64,000 nucleotides of DNA from Sphingobacterium allocomposti (GTDB lineage Bacteria; Bacteroidota; Bacteroidia; Sphingobacteriales; Sphingobacteriaceae). The stretch lies in the NCBI RefSeq assembly GCF_008124885.1, contig NZ_VNHX01000023.1, forward strand, positions 1 to 64,000, read 5' to 3'. Below, one piece after another: positions 43,358 to 53,259 of the stretch. A program made the position numbers and the translations under genes. Under the pieces are notes generated by a model. That model did no database searches, was not told the DNA's origin, and saw only the letters and a program-made list of their open reading frames with translations. Numbering within the stretch: the stretch's first letter is position 1; each line of letters begins with the position of its first letter.

Positions 43358-46111
43358 GTGAAGTATTTTAGTCATTTTATATGGTTGGTTGTCTTGAGCG
43401 GTTCTCTCGCAATGGGTCTGATGGAGGCGCGTGGCCAGGCGGTGAGCAGACAGATACAGGGGTACGTATTGGACACCGCTCAGATGAAAGTCAAAGATGT
43501 GAGCGTGCGGCTGACCAGTTCTTTAGATACGTTAACTACAACCACGTCGGACAAGGGCTTTTACAGCTTTAAAGCGGTGAGGGGAACGGATATCCGGATT
43601 TCCTTCAGTATGTTAGGCTATCAGATTGTCACGAAGACAGTACCATCGTATGATCATTCGTCATTCGTGCTGATGCCGAATGTTATATTGACTCCTCAGA
43701 GTTCGCTAATAGAGGGCGTGTACGTGGTAAAGACCATTCCGGTAGTTTACGGGGAAGATACCATTCAGTACAATATGGATGCCTTTAAGTTCCGCAGCAA
43801 TTCACTGCTCGAAGAGGCACTTAAACAATTGCCCGGTATACAGGTATCCCGTGACGGTACGGTTTACGCACAGGGGAAACCCGTATCGTCTGTCCAGGTC
43901 GACGGCAAGAAATTCTTTGGTGGCGACGTCTTAACAGCAACACGCAATCTGCCCGCAGATTTTATAAAAAATATACAGGTCATCGATTATTACGGCGATT
44001 ATGTAACCGACAAGGGGCTAAAGAGTGAGGAATCCGAGAAAATTATCAATATCGTGTTAAAAGAAGACCGCAAGCGCATATCTTTTGGGCAGGTGACCGC
44101 GGGTGGCGGAACGAGCGGCCGATATATCGGAAGTGTGGGTATGAACCGGTTTGACGACGGTCAGGAATTTTCGTTGGTGGGATCGATAAACAATACGAAT
44201 ACGAGTTTATTTTCCTTTGGATCGCCCAGTGGCGTCGGCGACAGAGAAAGGTCGCTCTTCGATGCTACCGATTTCGTCGACCCTACCGATGGTGTCAATA
44301 ATATAAAATCCGTCGGGTTTAATTTTGCTGATAATCTGGCTGAAAACACCTCCTTCAGCGCCAGCTACAGTTTCACGAGAAGAGATAATGTGACGACGGG
44401 GAACTCTATTTTACAGTCTAACTATGTCGCAAACCTTATATCTAATGAGGAGTCGTATCAGACGACAAATGATGATAATTTCCACCGTTTGACAGCCGAG
44501 TTTAAACATCAATTCAAGAATAAGGACGTACTGGAAATTAATCCGGTGTTTTCTTATAATAAAGTGTACTTTGGAAATAAAAGATGGCGACTGATCAACA
44601 ATAACAAGGTTACAAACCACGGGGTCTATCAAGACACTTCGTATCAGAAGAATCCGAATCTGGACGTAAATATTCTATATGCGAAAGCTTTCTCAAAGCC
44701 TGGGCGTAAGCTGTTGGGAAACGTAGTGCTAAACTTTAACGAACAAAATAAGCTGGAGGATGCCTTGGACAGCTACGTGTCTATTGATTCCTCGACGTCT
44801 ACACCAACACGGTCGACGTTCGAACAGCAATATTTTATCCAGCAGAGAAGCGGTACAGACGGCATGAAAGCTTCGGTATCGTTTGTGGAGCCGTTCTCGG
44901 ATTATAGTATGCTGGAGCTGCGTTATGAATACGAGCTGACGGATATGACGGCGATGAGACGGGTAGAGGACAAGCTGAAGTCGCAGGAAACAGATGGATT
45001 CTATTTCGTGGATTCTTTGGGGGTAAATTATAACTATAGGTTTAACAGCAATAGGACAGGGTTGACCTACCAATATACGCCAAATAAGCTATTTCGGGCG
45101 AACGTTGGATTTGCGGTGCAGCCTATTACGCTAACGGGTTATCTGCCCCGGGAAGACATGCGATATCGGTATACGAATGTCAATGTGGTACCTACCGCCG
45201 GCTTTCGATGGCGGATAAACGAAGAACTTGACTGGGGAATAGACTATATGGGAAAAAATAACCAACCCAACTTTTTACATATTATACCCGTTCGCGATAA
45301 CAGTAATTCCCAGAACATCATCGTCGGGAACCCCGAGTTAAAGGCCGAGTTTTCGAACCGTATAAATACGACACTGCGGAAATTTATTACCTCACGCAAT
45401 CAGTACTTCGAAACTAACTTTGCCTATAACTATATAGCTAACAAAATTGTATCGGATAAGACGGCCGTTGCGGGGTCCACTATCCAGGAGACCACCTTCA
45501 AAAACACAGATGGATACTACGATCTAAAATGGTACTATCTTTTTAACACGCCGTTGTTCAACGAGAATCTGCAGCTGGATTTCAGCGGTACAGCGGATTA
45601 TTACAACAACTTATCTTATGTAAACGACCGGCGGAACAAAACAAAGCAGTTTATATATTCGCAGTCCCTGCAGTTGCGATATACCTGGAGCGACTATTTT
45701 GAATCGATGTTTAATGGTAACTATGTACTTAACAATGCGAGCTATACCTGGCCGTATCAGACGGAAATAACGGCCCATAGTTTATTGCTTAGTGGGGCCA
45801 CAAGGGGTTACCTGAGCGATTATGTAACGTTGGGTGCCGAGATGTCGCAGCGGTTCAATGCGGGATACGAAAGCAGTTTCATGAATAACAATCCTACTAT
45901 CATTAATGCGTATCTGGAAGTAGCTTTTCTTGCGAATAAGCTGGCTTTACTGCGCTTTCAATGTTTTGACCTGTTAGATCAGAACAAGAATATGGGGACA
46001 TATAGTGAATACATCGGTAACGACCTGTATGAAGCGAGGAACAACAGGCTTGGCCGGTATTTTATGGTGACATTAAACATGAGGTTGCAGAAATATCCTA
46101 AGAAGAAATAG
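43358..46111 (+). CDS. Second outer-membrane beta-barrel receptor (TonB-dependent-receptor-like)
   Basis: 917 residues from a GTG at 43358, which gives a good signal peptide (about 1-30: FIWLVVLSGSLAMGLMEARGQA). Then a carboxypeptidase-regulatory-like domain (about 33-115), a plug-like part (about 125-230 with LKQLPGIQVSRDGTVYAQG and VQVDGKKFFGGDV), and a long barrel with NxNxY-type strands. It parallels the receptor at 22044 in layout and in the plug motif but has no GLPGLI partner. Cargo unknown. The stop is followed one base later by the oxidoreductase start, so cotranscription is likely. Confidence 0.87.
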   Translation: MKYFSHFIWLVVLSGSLAMGLMEARGQAVSRQIQGYVLDTAQMKVKDVSVRLTSSLDTLTTTTSDKGFYSFKAVRGTDIRISFSMLGYQIVTKTVPSYDHSSFVLMPNVILTPQSSLIEGVYVVKTIPVVYGEDTIQYNMDAFKFRSNSLLEEALKQLPGIQVSRDGTVYAQGKPVSSVQVDGKKFFGGDVLTATRNLPADFIKNIQVIDYYGDYVTDKGLKSEESEKIINIVLKEDRKRISFGQVTAGGGTSGRYIGSVGMNRFDDGQEFSLVGSINNTNTSLFSFGSPSGVGDRERSLFDATDFVDPTDGVNNIKSVGFNFADNLAENTSFSASYSFTRRDNVTTGNSILQSNYVANLISNEESYQTTNDDNFHRLTAEFKHQFKNKDVLEINPVFSYNKVYFGNKRWRLINNNKVTNHGVYQDTSYQKNPNLDVNILYAKAFSKPGRKLLGNVVLNFNEQNKLEDALDSYVSIDSSTSTPTRSTFEQQYFIQQRSGTDGMKASVSFVEPFSDYSMLELRYEYELTDMTAMRRVEDKLKSQETDGFYFVDSLGVNYNYRFNSNRTGLTYQYTPNKLFRANVGFAVQPITLTGYLPREDMRYRYTNVNVVPTAGFRWRINEELDWGIDYMGKNNQPNFLHIIPVRDNSNSQNIIVGNPELKAEFSNRINTTLRKFITSRNQYFETNFAYNYIANKIVSDKTAVAGSTIQETTFKNTDGYYDLKWYYLFNTPLFNENLQLDFSGTADYYNNLSYVNDRRNKTKQFIYSQSLQLRYTWSDYFESMFNGNYVLNNASYTWPYQTEITAHSLLLSGATRGYLSDYVTLGAEMSQRFNAGYESSFMNNNPTIINAYLEVAFLANKLALLRFQCFDLLDQNKNMGTYSEYIGNDLYEARNNRLGRYFMVTLNMRLQKYPKKK

Positions 46112-46112
46112 T

Positions 46113-47078
46113 ATGAAAGCTGTCGTCATTACATCATTCGGAGATGAAAAAGTTTTACAAGTGAAGGAAAGAAGTCTTCCCGATGTGCAGGAGACGGAGG
46201 TGCTTCTTGAAGTAAAGGCCGCGGGCGTTAACAGGCCTGATATTTTCCAACGTAAAGGTAATTATCCGGCGCCGGACGGTGTCGTTCAGGATATCCCGGG
46301 ATTAGAAGTTGCCGGAATAATTAGCTCGGTTGGCAGAAAAGTGACGGAATGGAAAGAGGGAGATGCTGTGTGCTGCTTGGTCGCGGGAGGGGGATATGCC
46401 AGTCATATCGTTGTGGATCAGGACATGTGCCTTCCGGTACCGGAGGGACTTAATCTCGCAGAGGCGGCGGCCTTGCCGGAGACGGTATTTACTGTGTGGG
46501 ACAACGTGTTTCGGCGAGGTGCACTGGCAGCGGGCGAGACATTGTTGGTGTATGGAGGTGCAGGCGGCATCGGCAGTACGGCTATTCAGCTGGCGAAGGC
46601 TTTTGGTGCGAACGTTTATACGACAGTTGGTTCGGATCAGAAAGAGGCTTTTTGCAAGGAACTGGGTGCCGACGCCGTTGCAAACTATAAGCGGGAAGAT
46701 TTTTCGGAAGTATTTAGAAATAAAGAGATCAATGTCGTCCTGGACAGTATCGGCGGTGGATACTTCGAAAAAAATATTGAACTGCTTTCACCGGATGGCA
46801 GACTGATCTATATTAACGCGGTGGAGGGCGCGCATGTAAAACTGAACTTAATGAAGCTGATGCGGAAGCGTATAACGGTTACGGGAAGTACACTGCGAGC
46901 GAGAGATCTGGCGTTTAAAGTTCAGCTAGCACGTGAGATCCAGACCTATGTGTGGCCCCTTATCGGGACAAGATTCCGCCCCCGTATCTATAAAGAACTT
47001 CCCCTGGCCGACGCGCCGGAAGCGCACCGTTTAATGGAAGGAGGGGAAGTTATGGGCAAGATCGTGCTGATTCCTTAG
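46113..47078 (+). CDS. NAD(P)H:quinone oxidoreductase (zeta-crystallin type MDR)
   Basis: 321 residues. Medium-chain dehydrogenase/reductase lacking zinc ligands: N-terminal QETEVLLEVKAAGVNRPDIFQRKG, then the nucleotide motif GGAGGIGSTAIQLAKAFGA near residues 147-165. The quinone-reductase/NQO subgroup uses NADPH. Starts one base after the receptor stop, so it probably shares that transcript; that link to an outer-membrane receptor has no clear reason. Substrate unknown. Confidence 0.9.
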   Translation: MKAVVITSFGDEKVLQVKERSLPDVQETEVLLEVKAAGVNRPDIFQRKGNYPAPDGVVQDIPGLEVAGIISSVGRKVTEWKEGDAVCCLVAGGGYASHIVVDQDMCLPVPEGLNLAEAAALPETVFTVWDNVFRRGALAAGETLLVYGGAGGIGSTAIQLAKAFGANVYTTVGSDQKEAFCKELGADAVANYKREDFSEVFRNKEINVVLDSIGGGYFEKNIELLSPDGRLIYINAVEGAHVKLNLMKLMRKRITVTGSTLRARDLAFKVQLAREIQTYVWPLIGTRFRPRIYKELPLADAPEAHRLMEGGEVMGKIVLIP

Positions 47079-47157
47079 TTGCTAAATACTTTTAGCTATC
47101 GGTTTTTCATATATTTTGTTTATTTTAGAAAAATTATATGATAAGCCTATTTAACGT

Positions 47158-49452
47158 ATGAAGTTTAAATTTTTAGCAACAGTTTTACTGAGCGGAAGTA
47201 TGGCGATGACCCAGGCGCAGACCATCGACAAGGTTGATAAACCGATTGACCTGGTTAGCACGCTTGTTGGTACACAATCCACGTATTTCTTATCGACAGG
47301 TAATACCTATCCGGCAATTGCTATGCCGTGGGGAATGAATTTCTGGAGCCCTCAGACCGGAAAAATGGGGGATGGCTGGATGTACATGTACACCGCCGAA
47401 AAACTTCGGGGGTTTAAGCAAACCCATCAACCGTCTCCTTGGATGAATGACTACGGTCAATTCTCCATTATGCCTATGGTCGGCGTGAAGACATTCGACC
47501 AAGATAAACGGGCCAGCTACTTTTCCCATAAGGCGGAAGTTGCTAAACCTCATTACTATTCCGTATATCTGGCGGATTATGATGTTACGACAGAGATTAC
47601 TCCAACAGAAAGGGCTGCATATTTTCGCTTTACCTTTCCTAAAACGGACGAGGCATACGTATTGCTAGACGCTTTCGATAAGGGATCGTACGTGGAGGTT
47701 ATACCGAACGAACAAAAGATTGTTGGGTACTCAACGAAGAATAGCGGCGGTGTTCCGGACAACTTCAAAAACTATTTTGTCCTTCAGTTTGACCGTCCGT
47801 TCGCAAATATTTCCACTTTTGCCGACTCTATGCTGGTGGACGGCCGTTACCTTGTGAAGGCCGACCATGTCGGCGCTCTTGTCGGGTTCCAGATAGCAAA
47901 TCCGGGCGATCAGGTGCTATTGAAAGTGGCTTCTTCTTTTATTTCCCGTGAGCAAGCAGAACGTAATCTGCGGGAGTTAGAGGGGACAGATTTCGACCAA
48001 CGGGTAGCTGTCGGAGAAAATGTGTGGAACACGGAACTGAAGAAGATAGAGATCGAAGGTGGCTCGATAGACGACATGCGTACGTTCTATTCCTGCCTAT
48101 ACCGCTCTTTGTTATTTCCTCGAATGTTCTATGAAATCGATGCCAACGGTAATGTCGTACATTATTCGCCATACAACGGCGAGGTTCTGCCGGGTTACAT
48201 GTTTACAGATACGGGATTTTGGGATACGTTCCGCAGTCTATTCCCATTCCTGAATTTGATGTATCCGGAGATGAGCGAAAAGATGCAGGACGGTTTGGCT
48301 AACGCCTACCGCGAAAGTGGTTGGCTGCCGGAGTGGGCGAGCCCGGGCCTTAGAAACGTCATGGTCGGTAATAACTCCGCGTCGGTAGTAGCTGACGCCT
48401 GGATAAAGGGAATCCGCTCCAAGGACATCGAGACATTGTATGAAGCGCTAAAACACGGAGCCAACAACGCAGGGCCATTGACGGCGGTTGGACGTGCAGG
48501 GGCTTCCTACTATAACGACCTCGGATATGTTCCATACGACGTAGGTATTAATGAGAATGCGGCCAGAACATTGGAATATGCATACGACGACTTTGCTATA
48601 TACCAGCTTGCCAAAGCACTAAATAAACCGACAGACGATATCTCGTTCTACAAAAAACGGTCATTTAATTACGAGAAGTTGTTTGACCCGTCCACAGGAC
48701 TAATGCGTGGCAAGAACAAGGACGGCCGGTTTCAGGCTCCTTTTAACCCGTTTAAATGGGGCGACGCGTTTACAGAGGGAAACAGCTGGCATTATACATG
48801 GTCGGTCTTCCAGGATGTCGAAGGTCTGGCGAAGCTAATGGGCGGACACCGGGCGATGGAAATTAAATTAGATTCGGTATTTAGCTTACCGCCGATATTC
48901 GATGATTCCTATTATGGCTTTCCTATTCATGAGATCCGTGAGATGCAAGTGGCTAACATGGGGCAATATGCACACGGCAATCAGCCTATACAGCACATGA
49001 TTTATCTTTACAACCACGTTGGCGCTCCGTGGAAAGCCCAGTACTGGGTGCGTGAAACGATGAAACGTATGTACTCGCCATTGCCGGACGGTTACTGCGG
49101 CGACGAGGACAACGGCCAGACTTCTGCCTGGTATGTTTTTTCAGCGCTTGGGTTTTACCCTGTAACGCCGGCGGTTGATGAATACGTCGTTGGAGCTCCG
49201 TTATTTAAAAAGGCAACGTTACATCTGTCCAACGGTAAGAAGATCGTCGTTGAGGCGCCTAAGAACTCAGATTCGAATCGTTATATCCATGCAATGAAAT
49301 GGAATGGAAAGGGATACACCAAGAATTTCATTAAGCATAGCGAGTTGGTAAAGGGCGCGACATTGTCGTTTGATATGGCCCCGGAGCCAAATAAATCACG
49401 CGGCACCGCGAAAGGCGACCTGCCATTTTCCTTGAGCAAAGACGACCGATAA
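47158..49452 (+). CDS. GH92 family alpha-mannosidase, exported
   Basis: 764 residues. Signal peptide about 1-21 (LATVLLSGSMAMTQAQ), then the GH92 beta-sandwich and (alpha/alpha)6 catalytic domain: TGFWDTFRSLFPF, YVPYDVGINENAARTLEYAYDDFA, NSWHYTWSVFQD and the closing GYCGDEDNGQTSAWYVFSALGFYPV. Calcium-dependent exo-acting cleavage of alpha-1,2 (or 1,3/1,4/1,6) mannose. Linkage cannot be read from the sequence. No SusC/SusD or other glycan genes beside it. Ended by the terminator at 49475-49503. Confidence 0.95.
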   Translation: MKFKFLATVLLSGSMAMTQAQTIDKVDKPIDLVSTLVGTQSTYFLSTGNTYPAIAMPWGMNFWSPQTGKMGDGWMYMYTAEKLRGFKQTHQPSPWMNDYGQFSIMPMVGVKTFDQDKRASYFSHKAEVAKPHYYSVYLADYDVTTEITPTERAAYFRFTFPKTDEAYVLLDAFDKGSYVEVIPNEQKIVGYSTKNSGGVPDNFKNYFVLQFDRPFANISTFADSMLVDGRYLVKADHVGALVGFQIANPGDQVLLKVASSFISREQAERNLRELEGTDFDQRVAVGENVWNTELKKIEIEGGSIDDMRTFYSCLYRSLLFPRMFYEIDANGNVVHYSPYNGEVLPGYMFTDTGFWDTFRSLFPFLNLMYPEMSEKMQDGLANAYRESGWLPEWASPGLRNVMVGNNSASVVADAWIKGIRSKDIETLYEALKHGANNAGPLTAVGRAGASYYNDLGYVPYDVGINENAARTLEYAYDDFAIYQLAKALNKPTDDISFYKKRSFNYEKLFDPSTGLMRGKNKDGRFQAPFNPFKWGDAFTEGNSWHYTWSVFQDVEGLAKLMGGHRAMEIKLDSVFSLPPIFDDSYYGFPIHEIREMQVANMGQYAHGNQPIQHMIYLYNHVGAPWKAQYWVRETMKRMYSPLPDGYCGDEDNGQTSAWYVFSALGFYPVTPAVDEYVVGAPLFKKATLHLSNGKKIVVEAPKNSDSNRYIHAMKWNGKGYTKNFIKHSELVKGATLSFDMAPEPNKSRGTAKGDLPFSLSKDDR

Positions 49453-49474
49453 ATATTGTGTGTCGTTTTTAGAT

Positions 49475-49503
49475 GGCCCCAAAGTGTAATTCACTTTGGG
49501 GCC
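49475..49503 (+). terminator. Intrinsic terminator after the GH92 gene
   Basis: Perfect 12-bp stem GGCCCCAAAGTG / CACTTTGGGGCC with a 5-base loop and T-run. Confidence 0.93.
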
Positions 49504-49622
49504 TTTTTGTTGCCTGCCGAAATTAGATTGATCCGTTCTCCGAGTGTCTGCGGCGACTACTGGCATGGAAGGATAGTGGACCGCCGGTTTCCATTTTCCC
49601 AACCCGCGAATGGCAGGGGGAA

Positions 49623-52265
49623 TCAGTCTAGCCTGGCGCGGTTGAGTCTAAGTGAATTGACTATTACAGATACCGAACTCAAGCTCATTGCCGCAGCGGC
49701 AATCATGGGCGACATGAGTATGCCCAATCCCGGATATAGTATGCCGGCTGCCACAGGAATACCAATAACGTTGTATAAAAAGGCGAAAACAAGGTTCTGT
49801 TTAACATTCGTCATCATTCCGTGGCTGAGGGTAATCGACTTGTTCACAGCTTTTAAGTCGCCTTTAACCAGCGTAACCTCCGCACTGTGGATGGCAATAT
49901 CGGTTCCCGTTCCCATGGCTATTCCGACGTCCGCCTGTGTTAGTGCCGGGGCGTCGTTGATCCCGTCTCCAGCCATTGCTACGATGTGCCCCTGCTGCTG
50001 GAGCTTCTTAATTTCATTTAGCTTGTCGGCAGGAAGCATGTTCGCTTTCCAATGTCGAATACCCGTTTTTTTGGCCACGGCCTTTGCTGTGTTCTCGTTG
50101 TCGCCGGTAAACATTAGCACGTCAATACCGCGTTTCTGTAAACGCTGTATTGCTTCTAGGCTCGTTTCTTTTATTTCGTCCACAATGGAGATTATTCCCG
50201 AATATACCCCATCAATCGCGAGCAAAGAAATACTGGGGCCGTCTTCTGCGATTTTACGGATGTCATCCTGCGACGCATCAGGAATGGTAATATTGTTTTC
50301 TTCCAACAGTCTTTTTGTCCCTAGCAACACCCGCATATGGAAGATGTTCGCAGCGACACCTTTTCCGGCAATATCTTCAAAGTTCGTGACATCGAGGAAC
50401 TGTAATCCCCCGCGCTGGGCACAATCCACCATGGCTTGGGCCAATGGATGCGAACTGTGCCTGTTAATCGATGCGGCGATCTGAAGTATGTCATCTTCTT
50501 TAAACCGATGGCTATCTGTTGTCGACACGTGCGCGACTGTCGGACGACCTACGGTCAGCGTTCCCGTTTTATCGACAATCAATGTGCTTACTTTTCGCAA
50601 TGTTTCCAATGCTTCGGCATTTTTTATGAGAATGCCGCTTTTAGCACCTTTGCCGATAGCGACCATAACCGACATGGGAGTGGCAAGTCCCAGGGCGCAT
50701 GGGCATGCTACAATAAGCACAGCAAGAAGATTGGTGAACGCGAAGGCGAGGCTATTATCTATGCCGCTATAGTACCAGATAATGAATGTTGCTGCAGCTA
50801 CAGCCATCACCACGGGGACAAATATTCTAGCTATTCGGTCGGTAACCCGTTGGATAGGCGCCTGGCTCCGACTGGCCTCGCTTACAAGCTGAATGATTTG
50901 GGCGAGAAGGGTGTCGGTGCCTATGCGGGTTGCTTGCATCAGGAATGCCCTGTTGCCGTTGATGGTACCGCCTATCACGGCGTCTCCTATATTTTTTTCC
51001 TGTGGAATGGGCTCGCCCGTTATCATAGACTCGTCTACACTGCTTGTCCCTTCGATGACGGTTCCGTCGATCGGCACCTTATCGCCGGGACGGACGCGCA
51101 GGACGTCCCCGACACCCACAGCCGATACGGCCACTTTCGTTTCATCGCCATCCTGAATCAATATCGCTTCTGCAGGAGACAATTTAATTAGCTCCTTTAT
51201 CGCAATATTGGTTCTGGCATGAGCTTTAGCTTCCATTAGCTGCCCGAGAAGTACGAGTGTCAAGATCACGCAAACTGACTCAAAATAAAGGCCGACAGCA
51301 CCATGATGGTCAGCAAACTCCTCTGGGAAAGCGTGCGGAAAGAATAGTGCGGCCAGACTGTATAGGAATCCTGCTCCGGCGCCGAGTCCGATGAGGCTGA
51401 ACATATTTAAATTCCACGTCCTGAACGAAACCCATGCTCTGCTGAAGAACATCCAACACGTATAGAAGACCACGGGAAGCGTAAGCGCCAGCTGTATATA
51501 TCCGTTTACGGAAGGGGAAATATAGGTGCTTACGGGTTTTCCCGGCAGCATATCACCCATAGCGAGCAAAAATACAGGAACGGTCAGTGCTACACTTATC
51601 CAGAATTTCTTTTTTAAAGCGCGGTACGCCGTATTGTCCTCTTCGGCCTGTATTGCCACCAGATCCATCCCGCAGATCGGGCATGTTCCGGGCTCTTGCT
51701 GCACGACTTCAGGATGCATCGGGCAGGTGTAGGTCGTCTGTACTGTTAAGGATGGTATTTTTTCTAAGTTCATGCCGCAGACGGGGCATGAACCAAAGGT
51801 GTTATATACTTTATCCCCTTCGCACATCATGGGGCAATAATACTTGCCCGCATTTGATGGGTTGGCCATTTTGGTGTGATGGACGGGTGTTTGCAATGAG
51901 GCGGAATCCAGCGATTCGACCGGAACAAGATGCATGTTGCACACCGGACAGCGTTTTTTTTCGTGGTAGATCCTGTCGTGCCCTTCGCAGTACATCGGAC
52001 AGATATATTGTCCACTTGGGGAGTCTTGCAGATCCGGACGGAGTATGCTGTAGGTGTCGTGCAGCTCCACGATGTCGTAATGGCCCAGGGGCGCAATCCA
52101 GTCCCGCAGCTCCTGTAGACTATAGTGCCGCGTGCTTTCAATGTCAGCTGTTCCTTTTTCCAGATTGACGGATGCATCGATGCCCTCCATTTCGTTCAAC
52201 TTTCGCTGTACCATAGCCTGACATCCGCTGCATGTCATCCCTAAGACTTTATATGTTTTTTTCAT
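49623..52265 (-). CDS. copA: Copper-type P1B ATPase with one HMA and three HMBD domains
   Basis: 880 residues. N-terminal HMA domain with MTCSGC (Cys12, Cys15), followed by three heavy-metal-binding (HMBD) domains in tandem (about 86-115, 138-168 and 183-210), each with Cys-Pro-Met...Cys-Pro-x-Cys-x-Met pattern; three in a row is more than usual. Then the P-type ATPase core: ion-path CPC in [12 protein letters not shown] (about 520), the phosphorylated Asp in DKTGTLT (about 564), HSSHPLA and [15 protein letters not shown] plus HMA points to Cu(I) export. Cotranscribed with the methyltransferase 49 bp upstream. Confidence 0.95.
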   Translation of the reverse strand: MKKTYKVLGMTCSGCQAMVQRKLNEMEGIDASVNLEKGTADIESTRHYSLQELRDWIAPLGHYDIVELHDTYSILRPDLQDSPSGQYICPMYCEGHDRIYHEKKRCPVCNMHLVPVESLDSASLQTPVHHTKMANPSNAGKYYCPMMCEGDKVYNTFGSCPVCGMNLEKIPSLTVQTTYTCPMHPEVVQQEPGTCPICGMDLVAIQAEEDNTAYRALKKKFWISVALTVPVFLLAMGDMLPGKPVSTYISPSVNGYIQLALTLPVVFYTCWMFFSRAWVSFRTWNLNMFSLIGLGAGAGFLYSLAALFFPHAFPEEFADHHGAVGLYFESVCVILTLVLLGQLMEAKAHARTNIAIKELIKLSPAEAILIQDGDETKVAVSAVGVGDVLRVRPGDKVPIDGTVIEGTSSVDESMITGEPIPQEKNIGDAVIGGTINGNRAFLMQATRIGTDTLLAQIIQLVSEASRSQAPIQRVTDRIARIFVPVVMAVAAATFIIWYYSGIDNSLAFAFTNLLAVLIVACPCALGLATPMSVMVAIGKGAKSGILIKNAEALETLRKVSTLIVDKTGTLTVGRPTVAHVSTTDSHRFKEDDILQIAASINRHSSHPLAQAMVDCAQRGGLQFLDVTNFEDIAGKGVAANIFHMRVLLGTKRLLEENNITIPDASQDDIRKIAEDGPSISLLAIDGVYSGIISIVDEIKETSLEAIQRLQKRGIDVLMFTGDNENTAKAVAKKTGIRHWKANMLPADKLNEIKKLQQQGHIVAMAGDGINDAPALTQADVGIAMGTGTDIAIHSAEVTLVKGDLKAVNKSITLSHGMMTNVKQNLVFAFLYNVIGIPVAAGILYPGLGILMSPMIAAAAMSLSSVSVIVNSLRLNRARLD

Positions 52266-52314
52266 AGCTGTTGAATCGGTTTTCTATAATTTATGTTATC
52301 TATCGTGTATTGTG

Positions 52315-52974
52315 CTATACTGTTTTTGTCCACAGGACGGTTACAAACTCCCTGTCCACCAGTTGGCCGTTTTTGCTCTTAATGCGTTCGACGGCCCTTA
52401 ACGTCTGCGTATGTTTTAATTGCGGTATGTCAGCAAGTGCCAGAACATCTTTGACATCGTATAGCCTAAATCCATGTTTCGTAAAAGGCAATTGGCGCAT
52501 GAAATCTTTAGTAGCAAAGGTAATGGCCAACCCGCCGTTCGGCTTTAGCAACTTAGCGATAGCAGTAATGAAGAAGGCGGGGCGCTTCCAGAAATAAATA
52601 CAGTTGACGGTGAGGATATGATCAAACGAACCGAGAGCATTGGGAAAGTTCTCCCCATCATAGTGTAGAAAGTTGACCCTATCGGTACTTATGTCCTTGT
52701 TTAAAATCTGTGCCTGCTGCATCATAAGGAGGGATGTCTCCAGTCCCGTGTAGAAGACGCCAAGGTGCTTCGCAAGCAGGTCAGCTACGTGATATGCATT
52801 TCCATGGCCTATTTCTAAAAGATGTTCGCCCGGCTGTATATTGAGCGCATCAAGCGCGTGGCTGATCATATTGGCGTTTGTCTCCATCATCATGGTTGCG
52901 ATTTCGAGGCCTTTTGTTCCCGATGGATGTGCCAGCTGCTCTGCTATATGTTTTAGTTCGTCGTTCGTAGCCAT
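52315..52974 (-). CDS. Class I SAM-dependent methyltransferase
   Basis: 219 residues from the ATG at 52974; a longer frame from 53010 adds 12 residues. SAM motif I is visible as LLEIGHGNAYHVADLL near 53-68, then FDHILTVNCIYFW and KLLKPNGGLAITFATKD (motifs IV and post-IV). Substrate unknown. It lies 49 bp before copA on the same strand, so the pair probably responds to a shared signal. No signal peptide. Confidence 0.87.
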   Translation of the reverse strand: MATNDELKHIAEQLAHPSGTKGLEIATMMMETNANMISHALDALNIQPGEHLLEIGHGNAYHVADLLAKHLGVFYTGLETSLLMMQQAQILNKDISTDRVNFLHYDGENFPNALGSFDHILTVNCIYFWKRPAFFITAIAKLLKPNGGLAITFATKDFMRQLPFTKHGFRLYDVKDVLALADIPQLKHTQTLRAVERIKSKNGQLVDREFVTVLWTKTV

Positions 52975-53063
52975 TTTCTTTTTCGTTTTGTACAAATATG
53001 GGTAAAACACACGGCCGGAATGTTATACTATTTCGATAAAGTTTTATAAGATTTAGCGGCCAA

Positions 53064-53167
53064 GTTGTAAAGTTGTGAAGTCGTGAAGTTGTGAAATTGT
53101 AAAGTTGTGAGGTTGTGAAGTTGTGAGGTTGCGAAGTCGTGGACTTGGAATGTCGTGAAGTTGTGGG
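53064..53167. repeat. 8-bp tandem repeat, 13 units
   Basis: Thirteen copies of a GTTGTGAA-type octamer run without gap from 53064 to 53167, with most units differing at one or two bases and one unit (CTTGGAAT) diverged. It lies between the methyltransferase start (52974, minus) and the oxidoreductase start (53260, plus), in their shared upstream region. Confidence 0.9.
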
Positions 53168-53259
53168 GCTTTTAATTTGAATCACGAAACACGATGTTTT
53201 CTTTATGTCCGATAAAATATGTATCTTGTTCTACACTAATCAGCAAAACCGTTTGTTTA

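Noticed and set aside
52850..53185. Minus-strand frame of 111 residues crossing the octamer repeat
   Set aside because: Its Thr/Ser/Asn-rich segment is only the repeat read in frame, and its C-terminal part overlaps the methyltransferase gene in another frame.
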